A DNA stretch of 64,000 nucleotides from Salmonella enterica subsp. enterica serovar Typhimurium str. LT2. GTDB lineage: Bacteria; Pseudomonadota; Gammaproteobacteria; Enterobacterales; Enterobacteriaceae. The stretch spans positions 992,001-1,056,000 of the forward strand of contig NC_003197.2 of NCBI RefSeq assembly GCF_000006945.2, given 5' to 3'. A program made the translations under genes and the position numbers. Shown piece by piece: positions 33,169-43,177 of the stretch. Below the pieces are notes generated by a model. The model was given only the letters and a program-made list of their open reading frames with translations, did not search any database and had not been told where the DNA came from. Position 1 is the first letter of the stretch; the number at the start of each line of letters is the position of its first letter.

Positions 33169-33627
33169 ATGGGGGACGAAAAGAGCTTAGCGCACACCCG
33201 ATGGAACTGTAAATATCACATAGTTTTCGCGCCCAAATACCGAAGACAAGCGTTCTATGGAGAGAAGCGTAGGGCAGTAGGCAGCATATTAAGAAAATTG
33301 TGTGAATGGAAAAACGTACGAATTCTGGAAGCAGAATGTTGTGCAGATCATATTCACATGCTTCTGGAGATCCCGCCGAAGATGAGTGTGTCGAGTTTCA
33401 TGGGATATCTGAAGGGTAAAAGTAGTCTGATGCTTTACGAGCAGTTTGGGGATCTAAAATTCAAATACAGGAACAGGGAGTTCTGGTGCAGAGGGTACTA
33501 TGTCGATACGGTGGGTAAGAACACGGCGAAGATACAGGACTACATAAAGCACCAGCTTGAAGAGGATAAAATGGGTGAGCAATTATCGATCCCGTATCCG
33601 GGCAGCCCGTTTACGGGCCGTAAGTAA
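33169..33627 (+). CDS. tnpA: IS200 transposase (TnpA, HUH/Y1 family)
   Basis: 152 residues, the standard IS200 length. The HUH motif is in CADHIHMLLE, and the catalytic tyrosine lies in the C-terminal helix segment AKIQDYIKHQ. The dimer nicks and joins single-stranded DNA at the hairpin ends without a target duplication. The start at 33169 follows AAGGGGG at 5 bases; the longer frame from 33118 runs through the sequestering stem and is not expected to be used. Confidence 0.95.
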   Translation: MGDEKSLAHTRWNCKYHIVFAPKYRRQAFYGEKRRAVGSILRKLCEWKNVRILEAECCADHIHMLLEIPPKMSVSSFMGYLKGKSSLMLYEQFGDLKFKYRNREFWCRGYYVDTVGKNTAKIQDYIKHQLEEDKMGEQLSIPYPGSPFTGRK

Positions 33628-33821
33628 CGAAGTTTGATGCAAATGTCAGATCGTATGCGCCTGTTAGGGCGCGGCTGGTAAGAGAGCCTTATAGGCGCAT
33701 CTGAAAAACCTCCGGCTATGCCGGAGGATATTTATTTACGCCGGATAATAGTTAGCCTGATAGCGTTGTGCTCGCGGTAGGCGGATAAGGCGCTTGTAAA
33801 TTGCGTCATCATCCGGTAATC

Positions 33822-33894
33822 GACGGGTCAAATGCGAAAAAAAGTCCGTACTTTCGTACGAACTCTTTCTTGAATATGGCGGTGAGGGGGGATT
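33822..33894 (+). repeat. Left copy of the serW 3'-end direct repeat
   Basis: About 73 bp nearly identical to 35390-35464. It includes the serW terminator hairpin (33836-33862) and the last ~18 bases of the tRNA gene (TGGCGGTGAGGGGGGATT), after which similarity stops. Duplication of a tRNA 3' end is the usual trace of site-specific integration. Confidence 0.85.
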
Positions 33895-34092
33895 GACTCG
33901 CTGCGCTCGCCCTTCGGGCAGTCTCCTCGCAGGCTCGTCGTTTGTCCAACTGGCTGCGCCGCTACTCAGCCCATCCCTGGGCCTCGCCCCTTCGGGGCCA
34001 GAGCAAGCTCTGTTCAAAAACGCTCCCGGCGTTTTTGTGTCGAACCCCGGTCGGGTGTTCTCATCCCCCCTGTAGGGTGGCTTTATTGACTA
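33895..34092. other. Hairpin-rich noncoding stretch inside the serW remnant
   Basis: No convincing gene. Several perfect short inverted repeats follow each other: GCGAG around 33897, CTTCGGG pairs near 33912, GGGCCTCGCCCCTTCGGGGCC near 33978, and AAAACGC/GCGTTTT near 34017-34036. The last is followed by TTTTT and could be a terminator. Such strings of hairpins are common at island ends next to tRNA genes. Confidence 0.5.
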
Positions 34093-34985
34093 GTCCTGAT
34101 ATAGGTTGACAGTTTTTTGTCTGTAAAACGCCTGATGAACATCATCGGGCGTTTTGTATTTCAGGGCCAGGTGTGGCCGTTCATGGTTATAAATTGCCAC
34201 GGACTCTTTTACTATTTCCCGCGCTTGCTCCAGGTCTGCAGGACGCGAGAGTAAAAACTCATTTTTCAGTATCCCGTTTATTCTCTCAGCCAGCGCATTC
34301 TGGTAGCAGTCGTAACCATCGGTCATTGAACAGGTTATTCCGTTTCGCTCATGAACTGACTGATAAAGTACCGAACAGTATTGCAGTCCTCTGTCAGAGT
34401 GATGTACCAGCGGACCTGTCGTTTTTCTCCGCCTCAGAGCCTGCCTGAACGCCTTTACCACATTTTCTGTCTGCAGGTTTTCCCCGACATGGTAACCCAC
34501 GATTTTTCTGGAGCAGGCATCGGTGACCAGACTCAGACAGGCCGTGCCGCTGCGTAGTGGAAGGTAAGTAATATCGGCGACCCAGACCTGCTCTGGCTCA
34601 AGGGCGGTAACCTGTTCAGGGCCGGGTTTCAGCAGATTAGGATGCCGGTAAAAGCGATGATGGCTGTTGGTGGTTTTGTGATATGCCCGTTTCACGGGTA
34701 CCAGGAGCCGGTATTCACCCAGCAGATTAAACAGACGGTCCCGTCCGATATTCAGCGTTTTATCGGCCTGCATGTTCAGCAGATAGTGCAGTTTACGCGT
34801 ACCGATTCGCGGCTGGCGGCACCGGGTACGGGCAACAAAATCAAGAACCTGAGCATGATGCTCCTGCCGTTTATTACATCTTGTATTGTACTGGTACCAC
34901 GCCTGTCTGCTGTGCCCCAGGAACTGACATGCACGCGTAACTGTTATTTTGGGGGCCTGACTTTGCGTGAGGACTTGCCGGGCCG
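34090..34985 (-). CDS. IS3-family transposase OrfB (DDE integrase domain)
   Basis: The frame is open from the slippery site at 34986-34992 down to the TAG at 34090; its first in-frame ATG is only at 34773, so it is presumably made as an OrfAB fusion by -1 frameshifting. It carries the integrase core: first Asp in VWVADITYLPL, second Asp in VHHSDRGLQY and the Glu in NALAERINGILKNE, the DD(35)E triad. Upstream of the core is the HTH_21-type segment with RTRKLHYLL. Nothing looks broken. Confidence 0.85.
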
Positions 34986-35348
34986 CTTTTTTACAACACT
35001 TACCCCGTAATCATTTTTCAGGACGTTGATAACGGACTCAAAAAACTCAGCTTTCTGGTTTGCCAGCTCAAGCTGTTCTTCAAGTTCCCTGATTCTTTGC
35101 TCGGGTGTCAGCGGGATAGTTGTCTGAGCCACAGGCAGTTTCCTCTTCACCAGGTCAGGAAGTCCGGGTCTCCAGTCAAGCCGGCCATATTTACGCAGCC
35201 AGACAAGTACGGTGGAGCGCCCCTGAATGCCATATCGCTGCTGGGCCTGTTTATAGGTCATCTCGCCTTTTTCGACCTGCTCAACGACGGCTATTTTAAA
35301 GGATAGAGGATAATCGCGTTGGGTGCGTTTGAACTCAGTCATCATCAC
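34944..35348 (-). CDS. IS3-family transposase OrfA (helix-turn-helix)
   Basis: 134 residues. A helix-turn-helix (YPLSFKIAVVEQVEKGEMTYKQAQQRYGI in two parts, WLRKYG) binds the terminal repeats. A leucine-zipper-like coiled coil (ELEEQLELANQKAEFFESVINVL in part) mediates dimerisation. GGAG lies 6 bases before the ATG. The last 14 codons overlap the OrfB frame around the slippery sequence. Confidence 0.85.
   Translation of the reverse strand: MMMTEFKRTQRDYPLSFKIAVVEQVEKGEMTYKQAQQRYGIQGRSTVLVWLRKYGRLDWRPGLPDLVKRKLPVAQTTIPLTPEQRIRELEEQLELANQKAEFFESVINVLKNDYGVSVVKKRPGKSSRKVRPPK
34986..34992 (-). promoter_or_regulatory. Programmed -1 frameshift heptamer A-AAA-AAG
   Basis: In the orfA frame the codons read GTA AAA AAG, giving the classic slippery heptamer. 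A -1 slip here joins orfA to the open orfB frame and yields the OrfAB transposase. Confidence 0.75.
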
Positions 35349-35389
35349 GTTCTCCGGATTTAAGTCTGGAACGTGTCAACGCTATTCAG

Positions 35390-35464
35390 GACGGGTCATA
35401 TGTGAAAAAAAAGCCCGTACTTTCGTACGAGCTCTTTCTTGAATATGGCGGTGAGGGGGGGATT
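35390..35464 (+). repeat. Right copy of the serW 3'-end direct repeat
   Basis: Nearly identical to 33822-33894, differing at a few positions. It merges into the intact serW gene, so this side is the functional tRNA end. Its first three bases overlap the IS3 end. Confidence 0.85.
35405..35432 (-). terminator. serW terminator
   Basis: An 8-bp stem with one mismatch (GCTCGTAC/GTACGGGC on the minus strand, GAAA loop) is followed by eight T residues. Confidence 0.8.
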
Positions 35465-35533
35465 CGAACCCCCGATACGTTGCCGTATACACACTTTCCA
35501 GGCGTGCTCCTTCAGCCACTCGGACACCTCACC
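35446..35533 (-). tRNA. serW: tRNA-Ser (anticodon GGA)
   Basis: 88 bases, including the encoded CCA, matching the class II tRNA-Ser fold: GGTGAGG acceptor arm, long variable arm (GTGTATACGGCAACGTATC region, in part), T-loop GGTTCGAATC. The anticodon loop CTGGAAA gives GGA, reading UCC and UCU. Its 3' end is duplicated 1.5 kb away, marking it as an integration site. Confidence 0.95.
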
Positions 35534-35681
35534 ATATTGTATTGCTGCCTGACCACTTGGGGGGCAACGGGGCGCTACTATAGGGAGTTGCGCTAAAACG
35601 GTCAAGCAGAATTTACATATTCACTGTCGTTTGCTCATGCAATAGACATAATCCCCGCCCAAACTGGCGCGGGGAGGCAAA

Positions 35682-36359
35682 TTAACGCTGTGAATCCAAC
35701 ATTTCGTTGTTTTTCACCACATCCTGCGCTTTGCTGTAGCTTTCTATCAGCAGTTGATAGGCCGGGAATACCTGAGTATAAACGTCGGCCCACGCGGCGG
35801 CGTCTTCACGGTTCCAGGTGCCTTGCAGCTCAGAGGCGACTGCGGCAGTATCCATCGGTACGACGCCAGCCTGTACGATACGCGCCAGGGTGATCTCCTG
35901 CGCCATCTTACTGTAGGTACCGGATGCGTCGATCACGGCAAATACCTTATAACCTTCCGCTACCGCGCTAATGGCCGGGAATGCCATGCACACGCTGGTA
36001 ATCGTCCCGGCAATGATCAGCGTCTTACGACCCGTCGCTTTTACCGCCTTAACGAAATCTTCGTTATCCCAGGCGTTAATTTCACCTTTGCGCGCAATGT
36101 ACTGCGCATGTGGCGCATTAGCGTGGATCTCCGGGATCAGAGGGCCGTTCGGACCTTGCGGTACGGATGCCGTGGTAATGACCGGCATTTTCGCTAACGT
36201 CGCCATCTTCGCCAACGCCGCGGCGCGAGCGCGTAATTCCGGCATTGGCATATCGCCTACGGTCTGGAAAAGACCGCTTTGATGATCGATTAAAAGCATC
36301 ACGGAATCGTTAACATCAATTACCGGGCGCAAACCATTAAAATTAGCAGGACTTGACAT
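35682..36359 (-). CDS. Isochorismatase-family cysteine hydrolase
   Basis: 225 residues. The catalytic triad can be placed as Asp in [11 protein letters not shown], Lys in [10 protein letters not shown] and Cys in [10 protein letters not shown], with the cis-peptide-type VP before the active site. It is related to YcaC-type hydrolases; the substrate is unknown. The start at 36359 was taken because GGAG lies 7 bases upstream; a longer frame to 36392 lacks such a site. It follows the pirin gene by 19 bases, so the two are probably one transcript facing away from the LysR gene. Confidence 0.85.
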   Translation of the reverse strand: MSSPANFNGLRPVIDVNDSVMLLIDHQSGLFQTVGDMPMPELRARAAALAKMATLAKMPVITTASVPQGPNGPLIPEIHANAPHAQYIARKGEINAWDNEDFVKAVKATGRKTLIIAGTITSVCMAFPAISAVAEGYKVFAVIDASGTYSKMAQEITLARIVQAGVVPMDTAAVASELQGTWNREDAAAWADVYTQVFPAYQLLIESYSKAQDVVKNNEMLDSQR

Positions 36360-36378
36360 CGTATTCTCCTTCATGTTT

Positions 36379-37239
36379 TCAGATTTGGCCAAAACGGCCG
36401 GAGTTGAAATCGCGAACTGCTTCTGCGATCTCTTGTTTCGTGTTCATAACAAATGGGCCGTAACCCACAATCGGTTCATTCAGTGGCTCGCCTGATAACA
36501 GCAATACGCTGGCGTCGCTGCTGGCCTCAAGGTGCAGCGTTTTCCCTTGCTGGCTCAACACCACCAGTTGCGCTTCGTTGACCGGCGTCGTGCCGTTCAC
36601 CGTGATATTGCCTTTCAGTACCACCAGCGCGGTGCTCCATCCTTCCGGCTGTGCCAATGTAAGCTGGCGATTGCGTTGCAGGCGCATATCCCAGACATTG
36701 AGCGGCGAGAAAGTGTGCGCCGGGCCTTTTGTCTCTTCATAACGCCCTGCGATGACCCGCACGACTCCGGCGTTATCCGGCAACGTAACGGTCGGGATAA
36801 CATCGTGGGTAATGCTTTGATAACCCGGGGTGGTCATTTTGTCCTTCATGGGAAGGTTAACCCACAACTGCACCATTTCCAGTTCGCCGCCCCGACGGGT
36901 AAACGCGTCGGAATGGAACTCTTCATGCAAAATGCCTGCGCCTGCGGTCATCCACTGAACGTCGCCCGGGCCGATAACGCCGCCGCGACCGGTAGAGTCC
37001 CGATGCTCGACTTCGCCACTATAAACAATCGTCACGGTCTCGAAACCGCGGTGTGGATGCTCCCCAACGCCGCGTTTTTCATTACCCGGCGTAAAGGTGT
37101 GCGGCCCGGCATAATCCAGCAGCAGGAAGGGACTCAACTGCTGCGCATGTGACTGATAAGAAAAGAGTGAACGAACCGGAAATCCATCGCCAACCCAGTG
37201 CGGGCGAGGTGCGGTATAGACGCCTGTAATCTGTTTCAT
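36379..37239 (-). CDS. Pirin-family bicupin protein
   Basis: 286 residues, two cupin domains. The N-terminal domain has the metal-binding set [19 protein letters not shown] and a downstream Glu/His in ILHEEFHSD, as in quercetinase-type pirins such as YhhW. Such proteins oxidise flavonoids or act as redox-sensing regulators; the role here is not known. It is the first gene of a two-gene unit with the hydrolase and is divergent from a LysR regulator 108 bases away. Confidence 0.88.
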   Translation of the reverse strand: MKQITGVYTAPRPHWVGDGFPVRSLFSYQSHAQQLSPFLLLDYAGPHTFTPGNEKRGVGEHPHRGFETVTIVYSGEVEHRDSTGRGGVIGPGDVQWMTAGAGILHEEFHSDAFTRRGGELEMVQLWVNLPMKDKMTTPGYQSITHDVIPTVTLPDNAGVVRVIAGRYEETKGPAHTFSPLNVWDMRLQRNRQLTLAQPEGWSTALVVLKGNITVNGTTPVNEAQLVVLSQQGKTLHLEASSDASVLLLSGEPLNEPIVGYGPFVMNTKQEIAEAVRDFNSGRFGQI

Positions 37240-37347
37240 GGTGTTCTCCTCAGTGGCGTTGTCTTGATGTGAATAAGCTTATATTCATGACAAAAGGTTC
37301 GGTAGTGGCTAAAATGGCTCATACCGTTCCATTAATAGGACAATGTA

Positions 37348-38259
37348 ATGATAAAAACGGATCTCAATGATTTTGCGTGGTTTGTGCATGTGGTCGAAGA
37401 GGGTGGGTTTGCCGCGGCGGGGCGTGCGCTTGATGAACCAAAATCAAAACTGAGCCGGCGTATTGCGCAACTGGAGGAACGGCTGGGCGTGCGATTGATT
37501 CAGCGAACCACCCGGCAGTTTAACGTTACCGAAGTGGGGCAAACATTCTATGAGCACTGTAAAGCGATGCTGGTGGAAGCTCAGGCGGCGCAGGATGCCA
37601 TTGCCGCATTGCAGGTAGAGCCTCGCGGTATCGTGAAGCTGACCTGCCCGGTGACGCTGCTGCATGTACACATCGGCCCAATGCTGGCGAAATTTATGGC
37701 GCGTTATCCTGATGTTTCGCTACAGCTTGAAGCAACCAATCGTCGGGTGGACGTCGTAGGGGAGGGGGTGGATGTGGCGATTCGCGTCAGGCCGCGCCCG
37801 TTTGAGGATAGCGACCTGGTGATGCGCGTCCTGGCTGACAGAGGGCATCGCTTGTTTGCCAGCCCGGATCTTATCGCACGGATGGGAATCCCTTCCGCGC
37901 CGGCGGAGTTGAGCCATTGGCCTGGGCTAAGTCTTGCATCCGGCAAGCATATCCACCGCTGGGAACTTTACGGCCCGCAGGGCGCGCGTGCGGAAGTCCA
38001 TTTTACCCCGCGTATGATTACCACCGACATGTTGGCGCTACGCGAGGCGGCGATGGCGGGCGTGGGGCTTGTGCAGCTACCTGTCTTAATGGTGAAAGAA
38101 CAACTGGCCGCCGGTGAACTGGTCGCGGTGCTGGAAGAGTGGGAGCCCCGGCGGGAGGTTATTCATGCTGTGTTCCCATCCCGGCGAGGATTATTACCTT
38201 CCGTACGTGCGTTGGTCGATTTTTTGACGGAAGAGTATGCGCGAATGGTGGAAGAGTAA
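37348..38259 (+). CDS. LysR-family transcriptional regulator
   Basis: 303 residues: winged helix-turn-helix at residues ~5-62 (FAAAGRALDEPKSKLSRRIAQLEERLGVRLI in parts) and a periplasmic-binding-protein-type effector domain. It belongs to the YhcS/DmlR-like LysR subgroup. It is transcribed away from the pirin-hydrolase pair, and such divergent pairs are usually regulated by the LysR protein from the shared 108-base region. Effector unknown. Confidence 0.9.
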   Translation: MIKTDLNDFAWFVHVVEEGGFAAAGRALDEPKSKLSRRIAQLEERLGVRLIQRTTRQFNVTEVGQTFYEHCKAMLVEAQAAQDAIAALQVEPRGIVKLTCPVTLLHVHIGPMLAKFMARYPDVSLQLEATNRRVDVVGEGVDVAIRVRPRPFEDSDLVMRVLADRGHRLFASPDLIARMGIPSAPAELSHWPGLSLASGKHIHRWELYGPQGARAEVHFTPRMITTDMLALREAAMAGVGLVQLPVLMVKEQLAAGELVAVLEEWEPRREVIHAVFPSRRGLLPSVRALVDFLTEEYARMVEE

Positions 38260-38290
38260 CCTGCTCGTCATTCATCAACTTAATGGACGC

Positions 38291-38318
38291 AAAAAAGGCC
38301 GGTTAAACCGACCTTTTA
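38291..38318 (-). terminator. infA terminator
   Basis: An imperfect stem (AAAAGGTCGGTT with AACCGGCCTTTT on the minus strand, one mismatch) ends in six T residues on the infA side; it could also act for the convergent LysR gene. Confidence 0.7.
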
Positions 38319-38349
38319 TCCAGCCGCCCTTCAGGGCGTGAGGAGACAA

Positions 38350-38879
<530 letters not shown>

Positions 38880-39584
38880 TCACTTCCGGGGCAAAAATAA
38901 TGTCCGCGGCACCCAAAAACGGGAGGCCAGCGGCTGTTGGCGTAAGGCCGCGAGGTGATCGAGGTAGTCACGACGTGGAATTTCAATGGCGCCGAGCGAG
39001 GCGGTATGACTATTAAGTACCTGACAATCAATAAGTTTACCGCCGTGACGGGTAAATTCAGCGCAAAAAACCAGCAGTGCGGTTTTAGAGGCATTCTCCT
39101 GGCGGCTAAACATCGATTCGCCGCAAAACAGCGCCCCCTGCGAGACGCCATACATCCCGCCGACCAGTTCCCGATCGCGCCACACTTCAATGGAGTGCGC
39201 GTGGCCCAATTCATGTAATCGGCGATAGGCTTCCTCAATACCACGCGTTATCCAGGTGCCTTCGTCACGGTGATTGGCGCATCCATCAATGACCCGATCG
39301 AAAGCGTAATTGAGCGTCACGCGGTAAGGGGATGCGTTGTGAAAGCGCTTCATACTGCGACTGAGGTGAAACTTTTCAGGCCACAGCACGGCGCGAGGAT
39401 CGGGCGACCACCACAGAATCGGGTCGCCCGGCGAAAACCACGGAAAAATCCCGTGCTGGTAGGCCATTAACAACCGGGCAGGGCTGAGATCGCCGCCCAG
39501 CGCCAGTAAACCGTTAGGCTCGCGTAAAGCGCCTTCCGGCGAAGGGAAGGCGATAGAATGTCGGGAAAGCTGAACCAGACGCAT
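38880..39584 (-). CDS. aat: Leucyl/phenylalanyl-tRNA-protein transferase
   Basis: 234 residues. It attaches Leu or Phe from aminoacyl-tRNA to proteins with N-terminal Arg or Lys, making them ClpS/ClpAP substrates. Family blocks are present: [31 protein letters not shown] and the GNAT-fold core with GHAHSIEVW and [19 protein letters not shown] (in parts). It lies 44 bases after cydC on the same strand, as in E. coli. Confidence 0.96.
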   Translation of the reverse strand: MRLVQLSRHSIAFPSPEGALREPNGLLALGGDLSPARLLMAYQHGIFPWFSPGDPILWWSPDPRAVLWPEKFHLSRSMKRFHNASPYRVTLNYAFDRVIDGCANHRDEGTWITRGIEEAYRRLHELGHAHSIEVWRDRELVGGMYGVSQGALFCGESMFSRQENASKTALLVFCAEFTRHGGKLIDCQVLNSHTASLGAIEIPRRDYLDHLAALRQQPLASRFWVPRTLFLPRK

Positions 39585-39628
39585 GACGGCGAAACTCCAG
39601 TACGCAAGTCGGATCGTTCAATAATAGC

Positions 39629-41350
39629 TTACAGACGTTGTTTAAACTGATAATAGCGCCCTTGTCCGGCTAACAATTCTGCATGAGTGCCTCGCTCAAT
39701 GATGTGCCCGTCGTCCATTACGATGATTTGATCAAAACGGGCCAGGCCGCGCAAACGGTGAGTCACCATCAGGACGGTTTTCTCGCGCATCACATCGGCA
39801 AGTAATTCCAGCATTTCGCTCTCGGTGGTCGCATCCAGCCCCTCAGTAGGCTCATCCAACAGCATCAACGGGGCATCGTGCAACAGCGCGCGGGCGATGG
39901 CCAGACGACGAAGTTCGCCGCCGGATAGCAGACGACCGCCTTCGCCGAGCCAGCTATTAAGCCCACTATCTTCGAGCAGATTTTCGAGGCCGACGCGACG
40001 CAGCATGTCGGAAAGGGCTTCGTCGCTGGCATTGGGCGCCGCCAGTAATAAATTATCACGCAGCGTGGCGCTGAACAGGTGGACACGCTGCGGCACCACG
40101 CTGATAGTCCGGCGTAAGGCGGATTCGCTCAGCGAGGATAGCGGAAGATCGTTGAGCAGAATTTCGCCTTGTTGCGGGTCCCAGGCGCGGGTGAGTAGCT
40201 GCAACAGCGTTGATTTTCCGCAGCCGGTACGCCCCAGAATAGCGACATGCTCGCCAGGATTAGCCTGTAATGAGAGGGCATTGAGCGCATTAATCGGCTG
40301 GTCGGGATAACGAAACGAAACGTCCCGCAGGGTGAGTGTGACCTTTTCCGGCGCGGGAGTTTCTGCTTGCGGAAAGGTCACCTCCGGTTTTTGCTCCGTT
40401 AATTCAGTGATACGAAGCGCAGAGGCGATAACCTGCCCCAGATGCTGGAATGCGCCGGTAACGGGCGCAAGCGCCTCGAAAGCCGCCAGCGCGCAGAAGA
40501 CAAACAGCGCGATGAGCGCGCCGGGCTGCGTATTGCCGCCAACGCCGCCGGAGGCCATCCACAACATTAACATCACCGCCAGCGCACCAATCAGCAGCAT
40601 TAACGCCTGCGATAAGGCGGTGAGTTCAGACTGTCGGCGTTGGGCCTCATGCCATTGTAATTCGGTGGCTTCCATTTGCGCCCGATAGCGTTTGCTGGCG
40701 CCAAAAATGGTGAGTTCCGCCTGGCCCTGTAACCATGACGTGAGCTGCTGGCGATACTGACCGCGTAGATGCGTCAGATTTTGGCCGGTATTTTTGCCGG
40801 CGCGATAAAACACCGGCGGCATAATAAACAGCGTCAACAGCATAATGCCGCCCAGCGTGATCGCCAGCGTCACGTCGAGAACGCTAAGCCCCAGGGTGAC
40901 AATCATAATCACTACAAAAGCGCCGACCAGCGGGGAGATGACGCGCAAATAGAGATGGTCCAGCGTGTCGACGTCGGCAACGATGCGGTTCAGCAGTTCA
41001 CCTTGCTGATAACGCGCCAGACTCGCGGGGGAGAGTGGTAGAAGTTTGCTAAAGGTATAAATACGCAGATGTTGCAGTACGCGGAACGTGGCGTCATGAC
41101 TTACCAGACGTTCAAAATAACGACCAGCGGTACGGGTAATGGCCGCGCCGCGCACGCCGGCTGCCGGGAGCATATAGTTAAAACTGTAAATTCCCGCGAA
41201 GCCTGCGATAGCGGACGCGGACAGGAACCAGCCGGAAAGCGTCAGCAGCCCGATACTGGCAAGCAGTGTCAGGATTGCCAGCGCAATTCCCAGCGTTAGC
41301 ATCCATTTATGGCGTTTATAAAGCGTCAGATAAGGGAGTAGCGCGCGCAT
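39629..41350 (-). CDS. cydC: CydC, ABC exporter subunit for cytochrome bd assembly
   Basis: 573 residues: six N-terminal membrane helices followed by an ATPase with Walker A GRTGCGKSTLL, signature LSGGELRR and Walker B LMLLDEPTEGLD. The CydDC heterodimer was described as exporting cysteine and glutathione and is more recently linked to heme transport; loss abolishes cytochrome bd. The start directly abuts the cydD stop. Confidence 0.96.
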   Translation of the reverse strand: MRALLPYLTLYKRHKWMLTLGIALAILTLLASIGLLTLSGWFLSASAIAGFAGIYSFNYMLPAAGVRGAAITRTAGRYFERLVSHDATFRVLQHLRIYTFSKLLPLSPASLARYQQGELLNRIVADVDTLDHLYLRVISPLVGAFVVIMIVTLGLSVLDVTLAITLGGIMLLTLFIMPPVFYRAGKNTGQNLTHLRGQYRQQLTSWLQGQAELTIFGASKRYRAQMEATELQWHEAQRRQSELTALSQALMLLIGALAVMLMLWMASGGVGGNTQPGALIALFVFCALAAFEALAPVTGAFQHLGQVIASALRITELTEQKPEVTFPQAETPAPEKVTLTLRDVSFRYPDQPINALNALSLQANPGEHVAILGRTGCGKSTLLQLLTRAWDPQQGEILLNDLPLSSLSESALRRTISVVPQRVHLFSATLRDNLLLAAPNASDEALSDMLRRVGLENLLEDSGLNSWLGEGGRLLSGGELRRLAIARALLHDAPLMLLDEPTEGLDATTESEMLELLADVMREKTVLMVTHRLRGLARFDQIIVMDDGHIIERGTHAELLAGQGRYYQFKQRL

Positions 41351-43117
41351 TTAAATATCCTCCTGACGGTGAGCCAATAACGTCGCAAAAGCGCCGTTGG
41401 CGGCGCTGAGTTCAGCATAACTGCCTTGTTCGACAATCGCGCCATCTTGCATAACCCAGATAGCGTCCCAGTCGGCGAGATCTTCCAACTGATGCGTCAC
41501 CATTAATGTGGTCTGGCGTTTTGACGCCGCTTTTAACGCCTGCATGACGCGTTGCTCGCTGTGAGCGTCCAGGCTTGCCGCCGGTTCATCCAGCAGTAGC
41601 AGTTGACAGGGATTAAGTAGCGCACGGGCGACCGCTACACGCTGTGCCTGGCCGACGGAAAGTCTGCTGGCATGATTGCCGAGCGGGGTGTCTACTCCCT
41701 GCGGCAGCAGCGGTAAAAACTCGCTTACCCATGCGGCGTCAAGCGCGGCATAAAGTTCCTGCTCGCTGGCGTCCGGGCGCGCCAGTAATACATTTTCGCG
41801 TAGCGTCGCTGCAGGTAATTGCGGGTTTTGCCCAACCCAGGAGAGATGCTGGCGCCAGGATTCCGGCGAGAGATCGCGAAGCTCGACACCGTTAATACGC
41901 AAAGATCCCTGATAGGAGAGAAAACCGGATAATACATTCAACAGAGAGCTTTTACCGGAACCGCTGCGTCCTACCAGGACGGCGCGTTCTCCTGCCGCTA
42001 ATGAGAAATTCAGCGGCCCGGCAAGCGTTTTGCCTTCTGGCGAGGTGATAATAAGATTGACTGCGTCAATGGTTACAGGTTCGTTTTCCGCCAGCTCAAC
42101 TTCGCCGCGCGCCGGGTGGGCAAGGGGTGTTTCCAGAAACGTCTTCAGACTATCCGCCGCGCCAACCGCCTGCGCCTTAGCATGGTAAAACGTGCCGAGG
42201 TCGCGTAACGGCTGGAAAAACTCCGGCGCGAGGATCAAGGCGAGGAACCCGGCGGCGAGCGTCACGCCGGTACCGTAATGACCAAAGTTCAGTTCGCCCA
42301 GGTAAGAGAAGCCAAAATAAACGGCGACCAGCGCAATAGAAAGCGAGGTGAAAAATTCCAGCACGCCGGAAGATAAAAAGGCGAGGCGCAGTACTTCCAT
42401 CGTGCGCTGACGAAAATCCTGCGATGCTGCGCGAATGCTTTCGGTTTCCGCTTCTCCACGACCGAAAATTCGCAGCGTTTCCATCCCGCGCAGACGGTCA
42501 AGAAAATGGCCGCTTAGCCGGGCAAGCGCCAGGAAATTGCGGCGGTTGGCGTCAGCCGCGCCCATCCCCACCATTGCCATAAATAGGGGAATGAGCGGGG
42601 CGGTGCCCAGCAGAATCAGCGCCGCCGCCCAATTTGACGGGAAAATCGCCGCCACGATTAAGAGCGGTACGCAAACGGCAAGCGCCATTTGCGGCAGATA
42701 GCGCGCATAATAGTCATGCATATCGTCAATCTGTTCCAATACCAGCGTCGCCCAGCTACCGGCGGGCTTGCCCTGAATCCAGGCTGGGCCGGCTTGCTGC
42801 AGACGATCCAACACCTGACGGCGGATCTCAAAGCGAATATGTTGTCCGGCATGAAAACCGACGCGCTCGCGCAACCACACCACCCAGGCGCGGAGGACAA
42901 AGACCAGTATCAGCAGGATAAAAGGGAGCAACAGCGCTTCCCGTGGAATGTTCTCCATGATCATATGTTGCAGGATACGCGCCATGATCCAGGCCTGAGC
43001 GACAATTAATACGCCACTCATGAACCCCAACAGGCGGGAAATATTCAACCACCGTTGGGAGATTACGCTTTGCTGTTTTAACCAGCGGGTCAGCTCTTTT
43101 TGACGGGTTTTATTCAT
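41351..43117 (-). CDS. cydD: CydD, ABC exporter subunit for cytochrome bd assembly
   Basis: 588 residues, half-transporter partner of CydC: six membrane helices, then an ATPase with Walker A GRSGSGKSSLL, a less canonical signature LSVGQAQR and Walker B LLLLDEPAASLD. It is the first gene of cydDC-aat. A bidirectional hairpin lies between it and trxB. Confidence 0.96.
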   Translation of the reverse strand: MNKTRQKELTRWLKQQSVISQRWLNISRLLGFMSGVLIVAQAWIMARILQHMIMENIPREALLLPFILLILVFVLRAWVVWLRERVGFHAGQHIRFEIRRQVLDRLQQAGPAWIQGKPAGSWATLVLEQIDDMHDYYARYLPQMALAVCVPLLIVAAIFPSNWAAALILLGTAPLIPLFMAMVGMGAADANRRNFLALARLSGHFLDRLRGMETLRIFGRGEAETESIRAASQDFRQRTMEVLRLAFLSSGVLEFFTSLSIALVAVYFGFSYLGELNFGHYGTGVTLAAGFLALILAPEFFQPLRDLGTFYHAKAQAVGAADSLKTFLETPLAHPARGEVELAENEPVTIDAVNLIITSPEGKTLAGPLNFSLAAGERAVLVGRSGSGKSSLLNVLSGFLSYQGSLRINGVELRDLSPESWRQHLSWVGQNPQLPAATLRENVLLARPDASEQELYAALDAAWVSEFLPLLPQGVDTPLGNHASRLSVGQAQRVAVARALLNPCQLLLLDEPAASLDAHSEQRVMQALKAASKRQTTLMVTHQLEDLADWDAIWVMQDGAIVEQGSYAELSAANGAFATLLAHRQEDI

Positions 43118-43177
43118 TGCACGCTTAGCAGGTGAGTTATTGGAATTTCAGGCAGGGCAATGTTACAACGACGCAAA

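Larger units (their letters stand above)
33030..33737 (+). mobile_element. IS200 insertion element
   Basis: About 708 bp, the known IS200 length, set by the left-end hairpin (33032-33060) and the right-end hairpin (33709-33727, followed by TATTTATTT). IS200 lacks inverted terminal repeats and moves as single-stranded DNA through an HUH/Y1 transposase. The ends are given to within a few bases. The transposase frame is intact. It sits directly behind the clpA terminator. Confidence 0.88.
34093..35392 (-). mobile_element. IS3-family insertion element, about 1.3 kb
   Basis: Terminal inverted repeats are visible: GTCCTGATATAGGTTGACA at the left and its imperfect complement (15 of 19) ending at 35392. 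It carries orfA and orfB with a frameshift site. The three bases outside each end differ (CTA and GGG), so no target duplication is evident. It resembles IS3-group elements of Salmonella; the exact name needs a database match. Confidence 0.8.
33822..35464. mobile_element. Remnant integrated segment at tRNA-Ser (serW)
   Basis: The segment between the two serW 3'-end copies is about 1.6 kb. It holds a 200-base stretch without genes and an IS3-family element. No integrase gene is left. The geometry (intact tRNA at one end, 3'-end copy at the other) fits an island or satellite phage that integrated into serW and was later mostly lost. Confidence 0.65.

Noticed and set aside
33738..33821. Possible gene or REP cluster after IS200
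   Set aside because: Only degenerate REP-like words (GCGGATAAGGCGC, CATCCGG) are visible; too weak for a call.
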